Source: Duganella sp. CF517 (GTDB lineage Bacteria > Pseudomonadota > Gammaproteobacteria > Burkholderiales > Burkholderiaceae_D). From it: a stretch of DNA of 64,000 nt. Made by a program: the position numbers and the translations under genes. Below the pieces are notes generated by a model, which did not search any database, was not told the origin of the DNA, and saw only the letters and a program-made list of their open reading frames with translations. Within the stretch, counting starts at the first letter, position 1. The number at the start of each line of letters is the position of its first letter. The DNA lies in contig NZ_FODC01000009.1 in assembly GCF_900110275.1 (NCBI RefSeq), forward strand, positions 230,981 to 294,980, read 5' to 3'. This document shows, piece by piece, positions 37,435 to 46,734 of this stretch.

Positions 37435-39690
37435 ATGCGTATCGAATGGCTTAATCAGGACAATATGACCTCGCTGGCGTCGCTGGCCGCCGCGCCGGCC
37501 GCGGTTGCGGCGGATGGCGTCTCGCGCCGCAGCTTCATGAAGGCCGGCGCGGTCGCCGGCGGTGGCCTGGTGCTGGGTTTTTTCCTGCCCGGCGCCGGCC
37601 GCCTGGCCAACGCGCAGCAGCCGCCGGCCAAGGTCTACGAGCCGAACGCCTTCCTGCGCATCGCGCCGGACAACACGGTGACGGTGCAGGTCAACCGCAT
37701 CGAAATCGGTCAGGGCGTGCAAACCTCGCTGCCGATGCTGATCGCCGAGGAGCTCGACGCCGATTGGTCGAACATGGTCGGGGCGCTGGCGCCGGCCGGT
37801 GAACAGTACAAGGACCCGATCTTCGGCATCCAGATCACCGGCGGCTCGGGCAGTATCGCCCACTCGTATATCCAGTACCGCGAAATCGGCGCCAAAGCGC
37901 GCGCGATGCTGATCGCGGCGGCGGCCGAGCAGTGGAAGGTGTCGCCGGAGCAGGTCAAGACGGCCAAGGGCACCTTGACCGGCCCCGCAGGCCAGACCGC
38001 CACCTATGGCGCGATGGCCGATGCGGCCATGAAGCAGCCGGTGCCCGCCAGCGTGAAGCTGAAGGACCCGAAGGACTTCACCATCATCGGCACGCCCGTC
38101 AAGCGCCTGGACGCGGCGGCGAAATCGAACGGCAAACAGCAGTTCGGCATCGACTTCAAGGCGCCCGACAGCAAGGTCGCCGTGGTGGCGCGGCCGCCGG
38201 TGTTCGGCGCCAAGGTCGCCAAGTTCGACGCCGGCAAGGCGAAAGCCATCAGGGGCGTGATCGAAGTGCTGCAAGTGGCGACCGATCGCGGCGGCAGCGG
38301 CGTGGTGGTGGTGGCCGACGGCTACTGGCCGGCCAAGATGGGCCGCGAGGCGCTGGTCATCGAATGGGACACCAGCGGCGTCGAAAAAATCAGCAGCGAC
38401 AAGCAGCTGGCGGAATTCAAGACCTTGTCGCGCAAGCCAGGGACCCCGGTGCGCAAGGCCGATACGTCCAAGCTGGCCGGCGCGGCTAAGAAGATCTCCG
38501 CCGTCTACGAGTTCCCGTATCTGGCGCACGCGCCGATGGAACCGCTCAACTGCGTGGTCGACCTGCGCGCCGACGGCTGCACCGTGTGGGCCGGCACCCA
38601 GTTCCAGACCTTCGACCACGGCGCCATCGCCGCCACCGCCGGCCTCAAGCCGGAGCAGGTGGTGCTCAATACGATGACGGCGGGTGGCGGCTTCGGCCGC
38701 CGCGCGGTGCCCAGTTCGGACTACCTGGTCGAAGCGGTCAACATCGCCAAGGTCTGGAAGGCCGCCGGCAAGAGCGAACCGGTCAAGGTGGTGTGGAGCC
38801 GCGAGGACGACATCAAGGGCGGCTACTACCGTCCGTCGCACGTGCACCGCGCCGACATCGGCATGGATGCCAAGGGCGGCATCGTCGCCTGGGACCACGT
38901 CATCGTCGGCCAGTCGATCATCACCGGCACGCCGTTCGAGGCCGTGATGATCAAGGACGGCGTCGATTCGACGATGGTCGAAGGCATGGGCGAGCCGTAC
39001 GAAGTGCCGCTGAACCTGAGCGCGCACGCGGTCAAGGCCAACGTGCCGGTGCTGTGGTGGCGCTCCGTCGGTTCGACGCACACCGCCTTTGTGATGGAAA
39101 CGCTGATCGACGAAGCCGCGCATGCGGCCAAAACCGACCCCGTCGCCTACCGCAAAAAGCTGATGGGCGAAAAAGGCAAGCGCCACATGGCGGCGCTGGA
39201 GCTGGCGGTCGCCAAATCCGGCTACGGCAAGAAGGCTTTGCCCAAAGGCCAGGCGTGGGGCGTGGCGGTGCACGAAGCCTTCGGCACCGTGGTGGCCTAT
39301 GTGGTGGTGGCGTCGGTGAACAAGGACGGCTCGCCAAAGCTGAACAGGGTCACCGCCGGCGTCCATTGCAACACGGCCGTCAATCCTTTGACGATCGAGG
39401 CGCAGATCCAGGGCGCGGCGCTGATGGGACTTGGCATGACCTTGCCCGGCGCGGCGATCACGATCAAGGACGGCGTCGTGGACCAGCAGAACTTTGGCGA
39501 CTACACGGTGGCGCGCATGACCGACATGCCGGTCATCGACGTGCATATCGTGCCGTCGAACGATCCACCGACCGGCATCGGCGAACCTGGCCTGCCGCCG
39601 CTGGCGCCGGCCTTCGCCAACGCGTTGTTCAAGTTGACCGGCAAGCGTCTGCGCAAACTGCCGTTCGATCTGAGCACGGCCAAGGCGTAA
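37435..39690 (+). CDS. Molybdopterin-binding subunit of an IorB-like aldehyde/heterocycle oxidoreductase
   Basis: A 751-residue large subunit. A twin-arginine signal is at residues about 26-45 (SRRSFMKAGAVAGGGLVLGF), so the folded complex is exported, with the small subunit presumably carried along. Conserved segments of the xanthine-oxidase superfamily are present: NRIEIGQGVQT, GGGFGRRA (Mo-cofactor binding) and a late GIGEPGLPPLAPAFANA with the catalytic Glu. This group oxidises aldehydes or N-heterocycles; the substrate here is unknown. AAAGGAG precedes the ATG. A cofactor-maturation gene follows four bases later, forming a three-gene operon. No cytochrome electron acceptor is nearby. Confidence 0.92.
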   Translation: MRIEWLNQDNMTSLASLAAAPAAVAADGVSRRSFMKAGAVAGGGLVLGFFLPGAGRLANAQQPPAKVYEPNAFLRIAPDNTVTVQVNRIEIGQGVQTSLPMLIAEELDADWSNMVGALAPAGEQYKDPIFGIQITGGSGSIAHSYIQYREIGAKARAMLIAAAAEQWKVSPEQVKTAKGTLTGPAGQTATYGAMADAAMKQPVPASVKLKDPKDFTIIGTPVKRLDAAAKSNGKQQFGIDFKAPDSKVAVVARPPVFGAKVAKFDAGKAKAIRGVIEVLQVATDRGGSGVVVVADGYWPAKMGREALVIEWDTSGVEKISSDKQLAEFKTLSRKPGTPVRKADTSKLAGAAKKISAVYEFPYLAHAPMEPLNCVVDLRADGCTVWAGTQFQTFDHGAIAATAGLKPEQVVLNTMTAGGGFGRRAVPSSDYLVEAVNIAKVWKAAGKSEPVKVVWSREDDIKGGYYRPSHVHRADIGMDAKGGIVAWDHVIVGQSIITGTPFEAVMIKDGVDSTMVEGMGEPYEVPLNLSAHAVKANVPVLWWRSVGSTHTAFVMETLIDEAAHAAKTDPVAYRKKLMGEKGKRHMAALELAVAKSGYGKKALPKGQAWGVAVHEAFGTVVAYVVVASVNKDGSPKLNRVTAGVHCNTAVNPLTIEAQIQGAALMGLGMTLPGAAITIKDGVVDQQNFGDYTVARMTDMPVIDVHIVPSNDPPTGIGEPGLPPLAPAFANALFKLTGKRLRKLPFDLSTAKA

Positions 39691-39694
39691 GCCG

Positions 39695-40279
39695 ATGGCG
39701 CTGACGGGTATTTTGCTCGCTGCCGGACGGGGAAAACGTTTCGATCCGTCCGGCGTTCAAAACAAGCTGCTGCAAACCGTGGACGGCGCCGCCGGTGAAG
39801 CGGTGGTCGCGGCCAGCGCCAGGAACATGCTGGCCGCGCTGCCGCGCGTGCTGGCGATCGTGAAGCCGGGCGACGACAAGGTGGCGGCGCTGCTGGGCGG
39901 CCTCGGATGCGAGGTGCGCGTCTGCGCCGACGCGGATCTGGGCATGGGCGAGTCGCTGGCGACGGCGATCGAACACACCAAGGGTGCGGAAGGCTGGGTG
40001 ATCGCGTTGGGCGACATGCCGTACGTGCAGCCGGCGACCGTGCGCGCGCTGGCGGCCACGGTGGAACGGGGCGCGCGCATCGCGGCGCCCGTGTATGAAG
40101 GACGGCGCGGCAATCCGGTCGCCTTCAGCAGTTTTCATTTGCCGCTGCTGCTGGCGCTATCCGGCGACCAGGGCGCGCGCGCGATCCTGAAAAGCCATGC
40201 CGTGAGCGAGTTGGTGGTCGACGACGCCGGCGTGGTGCGCGATATCGATACGCCCGGCGATTTACGCGGCGACATATAA
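39695..40279 (+). CDS. MocA-like molybdopterin nucleotidyltransferase
   Basis: A 194-residue NTP transferase. It starts MALTGILLAAGRGKRFDP, the GT-A nucleotide-binding motif LAAGxGxRF. It then has a Lys of the substrate loop (QNKLLQTVDG) and GDMPYVQPATV, the metal-binding GDMP signature. MocA attaches CMP to molybdopterin to give the cytosine dinucleotide cofactor of xanthine-oxidase-type enzymes. Its position four bases after the large-subunit stop supports that role for this enzyme. The M61 peptidase gene follows 14 bases later, so readthrough is likely. Confidence 0.9.
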   Translation: MALTGILLAAGRGKRFDPSGVQNKLLQTVDGAAGEAVVAASARNMLAALPRVLAIVKPGDDKVAALLGGLGCEVRVCADADLGMGESLATAIEHTKGAEGWVIALGDMPYVQPATVRALAATVERGARIAAPVYEGRRGNPVAFSSFHLPLLLALSGDQGARAILKSHAVSELVVDDAGVVRDIDTPGDLRGDI

Positions 40280-40293
40280 CCACAAGGACCGAC

Positions 40294-42123
40294 ATGAAGA
40301 AACCGAACAAGAATCCAGCCATCGCCTACAGCATCGTCGGTCACGACCTGGCCGCGCATCTGTTCCACGTCACGCTGACGGTGGACGCGCCGGCGCCCGA
40401 CGGCCAGATCTTCGCGCTGCCGGCCTGGATACCGGGCAGTTACATGATCCGTGAGTTTTCGCGCAATATTGTGCGCATCCGCGCGGAGTCCGACGGCGAG
40501 CCGGTCGCGCTGACCAAGCTCGATAAGCACTCGTGGCAGGCGGCCGCCCAAAGAGACCCGCTGAAAACCGGTCCGTCGCCGCTCACGCTGCACTATGAAG
40601 TCTATGCCTGGGATTTGTCGGTGCGCGCCGCGCATCTGGACCAGAACCACGCCTTCTTCAACGGCACCAGCGTGTTCCTGCGCGTGCTGGGGCAGGAAGA
40701 CCAGCCCCACGTGGTCGATATCCAGCGTCCGGCCGACGCGGCGGCGCACACCTGGCGCGTGGCGACGTCGCTGCCGGAATTGAAGGCCAAGCGTTATGGT
40801 TTTGGCACGTACATCGCCGCCGACTACGATGAACTGATCGACCATCCGGTGGAGCAGGGCGATTTTGCGCTGGCCACGTTCAAGGCCCACGGCATCCCGC
40901 ACGACATCGTCATCAGCGGCCGGGTGCCGAACCTGGACCTGGCGCGCCTGAGCGCGGACCTGAAAAAAATCTGCGAAACCCAGATCGCCTTCTTCGAACC
41001 GAAATCGAAGCAGGCGCCGATGGACCGTTACGTCTTCATGACCTTGGCGGTCGGCGACGGCTACGGCGGCCTGGAGCACCGTGCCTCGACCGCGCTGATC
41101 TGCGCCCGCGCCGATTTGCCGAGCACCACCGCCACCAGCAAGGACATCAGCGACGGCTACCTGCAATATCTGGGCCTGTGCAGCCATGAATACTTCCACA
41201 CCTGGAACGTCAAGCGCATCAAGCCGGCGGCGTTCGCGCCGTATAACTTACAAGTCGAGAACTATTCGCCGCTGCTGTGGCTGTTCGAGGGCTTCACCAG
41301 TTATTACGACGACCTGATGCTGGTGCGCGCCGGCGTCATCGCCGAACCGGCCTATTTCAAGTTATTGGGAAAAACTATCGGCAGCGTACTGCGCGGTAGC
41401 GGACGGACCAAACAAAGCGTCGCCGATTCCAGTTTTGACGCATGGGGTAAATATTATCGCCAGGATGAAAACGCGCCCAATGCGATCATCAGTTATTACA
41501 CGAAAGGTTCGCTGATCGGCTTGGCGCTGGACCTGAGCATCCGCGCTAAAACCGGCGGCAAGAAATCGCTCGACGATGTCATGCGGGCGCTGTGGCAGCG
41601 TTATGGCCGTGGATTTTATAACGGCGGCGGACGCGGCGTTACCCCGGCCGAAGTGGAGGCGCTGTTCGATGAAATCAGCGGCGGGCGTTTCAAACCGTTC
41701 TTCGATAAATATATACGCGGCACCGAGGATATACCGCTGGCTAAAATGCTGGCGCCATTCGGCGTTAAATATAACGACGAACGTAAATCGTCCAAGCCTA
41801 GCCTCGATGCGAATATCGGCCGCGATGGCAACGACTGCAAATTATCGAGCGTCCATGAGAACGGCGCGGCGCATTCGGCGGGTTTGTCGGCCGGCGATAT
41901 ATTGGTCGCGATCGACGGTTTGCGCGTGAACGCGACCAATCTGGAAACGCTGCTGTCGCGCTATGGCGTCGGCTCGACCGTCGAAGTGCACGCCTTCCGC
42001 CGCGATGAATTAATGACTTTCGGTATGACGCTGCAGGGTGAGCGGGTGCCCGGCATCACGCTGTCGCTGGACCCGGTCGCCAAAAAATCCAGCGGTCCGC
42101 TGCGTCCCAGCGCGGCCCGCTAA
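40294..42123 (+). CDS. M61 family metallopeptidase (glycyl aminopeptidase-like) with PDZ domain
   Basis: A 609-residue protein. The N-terminal beta domain (residues about 5-170) precedes the catalytic domain with HEYFH (298-302), followed by TWNVKRIKP and the third-ligand helix LLWLFEGFTSYYDD. A PDZ domain occupies about 500-590 (LSSVHENGAAHSAGLSAGDILVAIDGLRV). No signal peptide is evident, so a cytosolic location is likely despite the family's frequent export. Codon use drifts to less GC-rich codons from about 41350 to 41900. It is probably cotranscribed with the molybdenum hydroxylase genes. Confidence 0.9.
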   Translation: MKKPNKNPAIAYSIVGHDLAAHLFHVTLTVDAPAPDGQIFALPAWIPGSYMIREFSRNIVRIRAESDGEPVALTKLDKHSWQAAAQRDPLKTGPSPLTLHYEVYAWDLSVRAAHLDQNHAFFNGTSVFLRVLGQEDQPHVVDIQRPADAAAHTWRVATSLPELKAKRYGFGTYIAADYDELIDHPVEQGDFALATFKAHGIPHDIVISGRVPNLDLARLSADLKKICETQIAFFEPKSKQAPMDRYVFMTLAVGDGYGGLEHRASTALICARADLPSTTATSKDISDGYLQYLGLCSHEYFHTWNVKRIKPAAFAPYNLQVENYSPLLWLFEGFTSYYDDLMLVRAGVIAEPAYFKLLGKTIGSVLRGSGRTKQSVADSSFDAWGKYYRQDENAPNAIISYYTKGSLIGLALDLSIRAKTGGKKSLDDVMRALWQRYGRGFYNGGGRGVTPAEVEALFDEISGGRFKPFFDKYIRGTEDIPLAKMLAPFGVKYNDERKSSKPSLDANIGRDGNDCKLSSVHENGAAHSAGLSAGDILVAIDGLRVNATNLETLLSRYGVGSTVEVHAFRRDELMTFGMTLQGERVPGITLSLDPVAKKSSGPLRPSAAR

Positions 42124-42140
42124 TCCCATCAAGCGCCGCC

Positions 42141-42186
42141 ACCGCCGCAACGGTTCGCCGTTTTGCTGGCGCTGGCGGTTTCTTTT
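42141..42186 (+). terminator. Probable terminator after the M61 gene
   Basis: ACCGCC (42141-42146) can pair with GGCGGT (42174-42179), with further pairing inside, followed by TTCTTTT. The long loop makes it a moderate candidate. Confidence 0.5.
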
Positions 42187-42363
42187 CGTCAATTCCATGC
42201 CAGATATTGGCGCGTAACCGCCAAAATCCGGCACGGATCGGCATTCGGGCGTGGCATTTTGGTGCAATGCAGCGGTTTGACGGGGGTTAGTTTTCCAGCA
42301 AGTCCTGAAGTGGTTTAAAATTTAACCATAACTCTCTATTGGTCAGCTACCGATTCGCAAGTT

Positions 42364-43572
42364 ATGGCACTCGATCCCGCCACTATCGTTTTGATGTCGA
42401 CCGTCATGGCGGTGGCGATGAGCGTCGTCCTGTATTCCGCGCATTCGAGTTTTCCCAGAGAAATTAAAGGCTTGAAGCAATGGGCGATCAGCCTGGTGTT
42501 GTTGGCCTTCGGCTCCGGGATATACGCATCTACCAGCGGCCTCCTCGGTAATATATTATCGCCGTTGTGTGCCAACGCAGTTATTCTGTGGGGACTCGGG
42601 TTCGGCCTTATCGGCACGCAAATGTTTTACAGCCGCGAATCGTCGTGGTGGCTATTCCACTTCGTTTGGGTTTTGGGAATGGTTGCGAGCGGCTATTACG
42701 TTATCGTTAATCCAGACTATTCCGGCCGTCTCGCCATATTTTCCGTTCTGGCTTTTGTTTTATATTCCTACCAGGTGGTGCTGATATGGGGATATGGCGA
42801 GCGCCATTTCTCCACCGTGTTCTTCGGCTTGTTGATGTTATTCCAGTCGGTGGTGGTGCTCATACGCGGCGTTCTGGCGATGACCCATAGCAGCGACGAT
42901 ATGAATCAATTCGTCAGCGGCCCGCATCAAAATCTTTATCTGCTGACCAGTCATTTTATGACGCTGCTATTAACGGTGGGCTTCATGACGGTCGCCACCC
43001 GCCGCCTGCAGACGATATTGGAACGCCGCTCGACACTGGACCCGTTGACGCAGGTGCTCAATCGACGTGGTTTTAACGAAGTGTATGCCAAGGAGCACGC
43101 GCTGATGCGGCGCGAACAGACGGTGATGACGATGCTCAGCATCGATCTGGATTACTTCAAGGCGATTAACGATTGCTATGGACACTCGACCGGTGACCGG
43201 GTGCTGACCGATGTGGCGTCGGTCATCGCCAAGGCGCTGCGGGCCTCCGACCATGTGGCCAGGTTCGGCGGCGAGGAGTTTGTCGTGCTGTTGCCCGCCA
43301 CCGGCCTGGAGCGGGGCCACCATGTCGCCGAGCGCATTCAAACCGTGCTGCGGGCGCCGCGCTCGGAAACGGAGAGCGAACAGAGCGCGGCGGCCGCCGC
43401 CTTGCCGCCTTACACGGTCAGCATAGGCATCGCCTGCCAGGTCAGCCCCGATGAGGATTTAGACAACATTTTGCTGCGCGCCGACCGGGCGCTGTATTGC
43501 GCCAAGGAACGCGGGCGCGACCGCATCGAGATCGCCGCCGAGGCGGTTCTGCCGCTGCACGCGTCGGCGTGA
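42364..43572 (+). CDS. Membrane-bound diguanylate cyclase (GGDEF)
   Basis: A 402-residue protein. The first 200 residues hold about six hydrophobic helices (a MASE-like sensor). The GGDEF domain (about 225-390) has DPLTQVLNRRGFNEV, DLDYFKAINDCYGHSTGDRVL and the active-site loop RFGGEEF. It should make cyclic di-GMP from two GTP. No RxxD inhibitory site is evident before GGEEF (the preceding residues are SDHVARF). The N-terminal half has noticeably lower GC than the domain and the neighbours. The gene is convergent with trpC, with only seven bases between the stops. Confidence 0.92.
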   Translation: MALDPATIVLMSTVMAVAMSVVLYSAHSSFPREIKGLKQWAISLVLLAFGSGIYASTSGLLGNILSPLCANAVILWGLGFGLIGTQMFYSRESSWWLFHFVWVLGMVASGYYVIVNPDYSGRLAIFSVLAFVLYSYQVVLIWGYGERHFSTVFFGLLMLFQSVVVLIRGVLAMTHSSDDMNQFVSGPHQNLYLLTSHFMTLLLTVGFMTVATRRLQTILERRSTLDPLTQVLNRRGFNEVYAKEHALMRREQTVMTMLSIDLDYFKAINDCYGHSTGDRVLTDVASVIAKALRASDHVARFGGEEFVVLLPATGLERGHHVAERIQTVLRAPRSETESEQSAAAAALPPYTVSIGIACQVSPDEDLDNILLRADRALYCAKERGRDRIEIAAEAVLPLHASA

Positions 43573-43579
43573 ACCCGGC

Positions 43580-44380
43580 TTAGTCGAATAGACGGCTCAG
43601 CTCGGCACCCGGATCGGGCGCGCGCATGAAGGCTTCGCCGACCAGGAAGGCGTGGACATTGGCGTCGCGCATCAGCTTGACGTCTTCCGGCACCATGATG
43701 CCCGATTCGGTGATCACCAGTTTTTCCGGCGGAATGCGGTCCAGCAGGCCGATGGTGGTCGACAGCGACGTCTCGAAGGTGCGCAGGTTGCGGTTGTTGA
43801 TGCCCACCATCGCCGTGTTCAGGCGCAGGGCGGCGGTCAGTTCGTCGCCGTCGTGGGTTTCGACCAGCACGCCCATCCCCAATTCGTGCGCGCAGGCTTC
43901 CATTTCCGCCATCAGGCCGTGGTCCAGGGCGGAGACGATCAGCAGGATCGCGTCCGCGCCCATCGCGCGCGCCTCGTAGATCTGGTAAATGTCGATCATG
44001 AAGTCCTTGCGCAGCACCGGGATCGCGCAGGCGGCGCGCGCCTGTCGCAGATAGGCCTCGGAGCCCTGGAAGAACTGTTCGTCCGTCAGCACCGACAGGC
44101 ATGCGGCGCCGTTGGCGGCGTAGCTGACGGCGATGTCGGCGGGGCGGAAGTCGGCGCGGATCACGCCCTTCGACGGCGATGCCTTTTTTATTTCGCTGAT
44201 AATGCCGGCCGCACCGGCGGCGATCTTGGCGCGCAGGCTGGCCTCGAAGCCGCGCAGGCCGGCGCGCAGTTCGGCATTGCCTTCGACGTCGGCGCGCAGG
44301 CTGGCGAAGCCGCGATGTTTTTTGGCGGCGGCCACTTCGTCGGCTTTGACTGCGAGGATTTTATTCAGGATGTCGGACAT
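43580..44380 (-). CDS. trpC: Indole-3-glycerol phosphate synthase
   Basis: A 266-residue TIM-barrel enzyme of tryptophan synthesis that closes the indole ring of CdRP. Family motifs are ISEIKKASPSKG, LSVLTDEQFFQGS, VLRKDFMID (catalytic Lys), VGINNRNLRTFE and VITESGI. It is monofunctional, not fused to TrpF. It is the last gene of the trp operon visible here and starts seven bases after a LysE-type exporter that separates it from trpD. ATG 44380. Confidence 0.97.
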   Translation of the reverse strand: MSDILNKILAVKADEVAAAKKHRGFASLRADVEGNAELRAGLRGFEASLRAKIAAGAAGIISEIKKASPSKGVIRADFRPADIAVSYAANGAACLSVLTDEQFFQGSEAYLRQARAACAIPVLRKDFMIDIYQIYEARAMGADAILLIVSALDHGLMAEMEACAHELGMGVLVETHDGDELTAALRLNTAMVGINNRNLRTFETSLSTTIGLLDRIPPEKLVITESGIMVPEDVKLMRDANVHAFLVGEAFMRAPDPGAELSRLFD

Positions 44381-44387
44381 GATAAAC

Positions 44388-45053
44388 CTAGGATGAATGT
44401 TGTTCCGCCAGCGCCAGACGCAGGCCGAGTGCGACGAACAGGCCGCCGGTGACGCGATTGAGCCAAAGGGCGACCAGCGGCTTGACCTTGAGCCGCGCGC
44501 TGGCGAAGGCCGTGAAGACGGCCAGACCGTGGCACCATAGCATGCCGTTGAAATTGAAGATGGAGCCCAGGATGATGAACGCCAGCGGTTTGCTGGTCGA
44601 ATCGGCCGCGATAAACTGCGGCACGAACGCCAGGAAGAACAAGGCCACCTTGGGGTTCAGCACATTGGTCAGAAAACCCTGGAAGAAGATTCTACGGTAA
44701 GGCAGCGGCGCGGCGGCAACGGCCGAAGCCTGCGCGTCATCGGTCAGCGCTTCGGCCTCGCCACGCAGCTTGGCGCGCAGCATGCCGATGCCGACGTAGA
44801 TGATGTAGGCCGCGCCGACCCACTTGACCACCGTGAAGGCGGCGGCGGAGGTCGACAGCAGCGCCGACAAGCCCAGCGCGGCGGCGAAAATATGGATCAT
44901 CGTGCCGGCGCCGATGCCCAGCGCGGCGGCCGAACCGGCGCGCCAGCCCTGGGTCGCGCTGCGCGTCATGATCAGCAGCGAATCGGGACCGGGCATGATA
45001 TTGAGCAGCAGGCCGGAGATGATAAACAAGGTCAGGTCGTGAATGCCGTACAT
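44388..45053 (-). CDS. LysE family amino-acid exporter inside the trp operon
   Basis: A 221-residue protein with about six membrane helices. The N-terminus DLTLFIISGLLLNIMPGPDSLLIMTRSATQGWRAG is the LysE/RhtB signature (NIMPGPD). Such proteins export amino acids or homoserine lactones. It starts 12 bases after trpD and stops seven bases before trpC on the same strand, so it must be translated from the trp transcript. An export role for tryptophan, anthranilate or another amino acid is possible but inferred only from position. Confidence 0.9.
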   Translation of the reverse strand: MYGIHDLTLFIISGLLLNIMPGPDSLLIMTRSATQGWRAGSAAALGIGAGTMIHIFAAALGLSALLSTSAAAFTVVKWVGAAYIIYVGIGMLRAKLRGEAEALTDDAQASAVAAAPLPYRRIFFQGFLTNVLNPKVALFFLAFVPQFIAADSTSKPLAFIILGSIFNFNGMLWCHGLAVFTAFASARLKVKPLVALWLNRVTGGLFVALGLRLALAEQHSS

Positions 45054-45065
45054 GGTCGCTGCCCT

Positions 45066-46103
45066 TTAGTTGGTGGAGGCGAGGCTTTGCGTGACCTGCA
45101 CGAACTGCTCGATCTTCTTGAGCGCGTCGCCGGAGTTGATCGCCACGCGGGCGCGCGCCAGGCCGTCCTCGATCGAGCCGGCCACGCCCGCCGCGTACAG
45201 CGCCGTGCCGGCGTTGAGCGAAACGATGTCGAACGCCGCGCCAGGCTCGCCGCGCAGCGCTTCCATCATCTTCGCCTTCGATTCGGTGGCGTTGGCGACC
45301 TTCAGATTGCGGCTGGCGATCATCGGCAGGCCGAAGTCCTCGGGGTGGATTTCGTATTCGCGGATCTCGCCGTCGATCAGTTCACCGACCAGGGTGCCGG
45401 CGCCCAGCGAGACTTCATCCATGTTGTCGCGGCCGTAGACGACGATGGCGTGCTGCGCGCCGAGGCGCTGCAGCACGCGCACCTGGATACCCACCAAATC
45501 GGCGTGGAAAACGCCCATCAGGATATTGGGCGCGCCGGCCGGATTGGTCAGCGGTCCAAGAATGTTGAAGATGGTGCGCACGCCCAGCTCCCTGCGCACC
45601 GGCGCGGCGTGCTTCATCGCCGCGTGGTGGTTGGGCGCGAACATGAAGCCGATGCCGGTCTGCGCGATCGATTGCGCGATCTGCTCGGGCTTGAGGTTGA
45701 TGTTGGCGCCGAGCGACTCGATCACGTCGGCGCTGCCGGACGACGACGACACGCTGCGCCCGCCGTGCTTGGCCACGCGGGCGCCGGCCGCCGCCGCCAC
45801 GAACATCGAGGCGGTGGAAATGTTGAAGGTGTGCGCGCCGTCGCCGCCGGTGCCGACGATGTCGAGCAGGCCGGTGGTGTCGGCCATCGGCACCTTGGTG
45901 GAGAACTCGCGCATCACCTGCGCGGCGGCGGCGATCTCGCCGATGGTTTCTTTTTTCACGCGCAGGCCCATGGTCAGGGCGGCGATCATCGACGGCGACA
46001 TCTCGCCGGACATGATCTGGCGGAACAGGTGCAGCATCTCGTCGTGGAAAATCTCGCGGTGTTCGATGCAGCGCAGCAGTGCTTCTTGATGGGTGATAGC
46101 CAT
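45066..46103 (-). CDS. trpD: Anthranilate phosphoribosyltransferase
   Basis: A 345-residue enzyme that transfers phosphoribose from PRPP to anthranilate. Motifs are DIVGTGGDGAHTFNIST (PRPP loop), KHGGRSVSSSSGSADVIE, FMFAPNHHAAMKHAAPVR and NPAGAPNILMGV. Its length is normal for the family and it is not fused to TrpG. It starts 66 bases after the trpG stop; a GC-rich hairpin lies in that gap. AAGAAGGAATT precedes the ATG. Confidence 0.97.
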   Translation of the reverse strand: MAITHQEALLRCIEHREIFHDEMLHLFRQIMSGEMSPSMIAALTMGLRVKKETIGEIAAAAQVMREFSTKVPMADTTGLLDIVGTGGDGAHTFNISTASMFVAAAAGARVAKHGGRSVSSSSGSADVIESLGANINLKPEQIAQSIAQTGIGFMFAPNHHAAMKHAAPVRRELGVRTIFNILGPLTNPAGAPNILMGVFHADLVGIQVRVLQRLGAQHAIVVYGRDNMDEVSLGAGTLVGELIDGEIREYEIHPEDFGLPMIASRNLKVANATESKAKMMEALRGEPGAAFDIVSLNAGTALYAAGVAGSIEDGLARARVAINSGDALKKIEQFVQVTQSLASTN

Positions 46104-46141
46104 GGCAATTCCTTCTTTAATTTTTTAACGCGCGATATGAA

Positions 46142-46163
46142 GCCGGCCCCCTCGGGGGCGGGC
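46142..46163 (-). other. Hairpin between trpG and trpD
   Basis: On either strand GCC-n-GCCCCC pairs with GGGGGC-n-GGC around a two-base loop, seven bases after the trpG stop. It has no immediate T tract on the minus strand (the T-poor TTCATATCGCG follows). It could protect the upstream trpE-trpG message or partly terminate. Confidence 0.5.
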
Positions 46164-46169
46164 CGCCGC

Positions 46170-46733
46170 TTAACGAACCAGGAAGTTCTTCAGCAGTGCG
46201 TGACCGTGTTCCGACAGGATGGACTCGGGGTGGAATTGCACCCCTTCGATGTCGTAATCCTTGTGGCGCACGCCCATGATTTCACCGTCGTCGGTCCATG
46301 CCGTCACTTCGAGGCAGGACGGCAGCGAGCTGCGTTCGATTGCCAGCGAGTGGTAGCGGATCACCGTGAACGGGGAGGGCAGGTCCTTGAAGACGCCCAC
46401 GCCCGTATGCGCGATTAAAGAAGTTTTGCCATGCATGACCTGCTTGGCGCGTATGACCTTGCCGCCGAACGCTTCGCCGATGGCCTGGTGGCCCAGGCAC
46501 ACGCCCAGGATCGGCTTCTTGCCGGCGAAGTGCTTGAGCACCTCGATCGAGATACCGGCTTGCGACGGGTCTTTCGGACCCGGCGAGATGCAGATGTGGT
46601 CCGGGTTCAGCGCCTCGATTTCCGCGATCGTGATTTCATCGTTGCGGTACACGCGCACATCCTCACCCAGCTCGCCGAAGTACTGCACGATGTTGTAGGT
46701 GAAGGAGTCGTAGTTGTCGATCATTAGCAGCAT
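46170..46733 (-). CDS. trpG: Anthranilate synthase glutamine amidotransferase subunit
   Basis: A 187-residue class I glutamine amidotransferase (MLLMIDNYDSFTYNIVQYF). The nucleophile is Cys in GVCLGHQAIGEAF, and the His/Glu pair is in GVQFHPESI. It supplies ammonia to TrpE and probably also to PabB, as one-gene TrpG/PabA proteins do. The start lies one base after the trpE stop, so translation is coupled. I chose ATG 46733 over upstream extensions because it matches the family start. Confidence 0.96.
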   Translation of the reverse strand: MLLMIDNYDSFTYNIVQYFGELGEDVRVYRNDEITIAEIEALNPDHICISPGPKDPSQAGISIEVLKHFAGKKPILGVCLGHQAIGEAFGGKVIRAKQVMHGKTSLIAHTGVGVFKDLPSPFTVIRYHSLAIERSSLPSCLEVTAWTDDGEIMGVRHKDYDIEGVQFHPESILSEHGHALLKNFLVR

Positions 46734-46734
46734 C

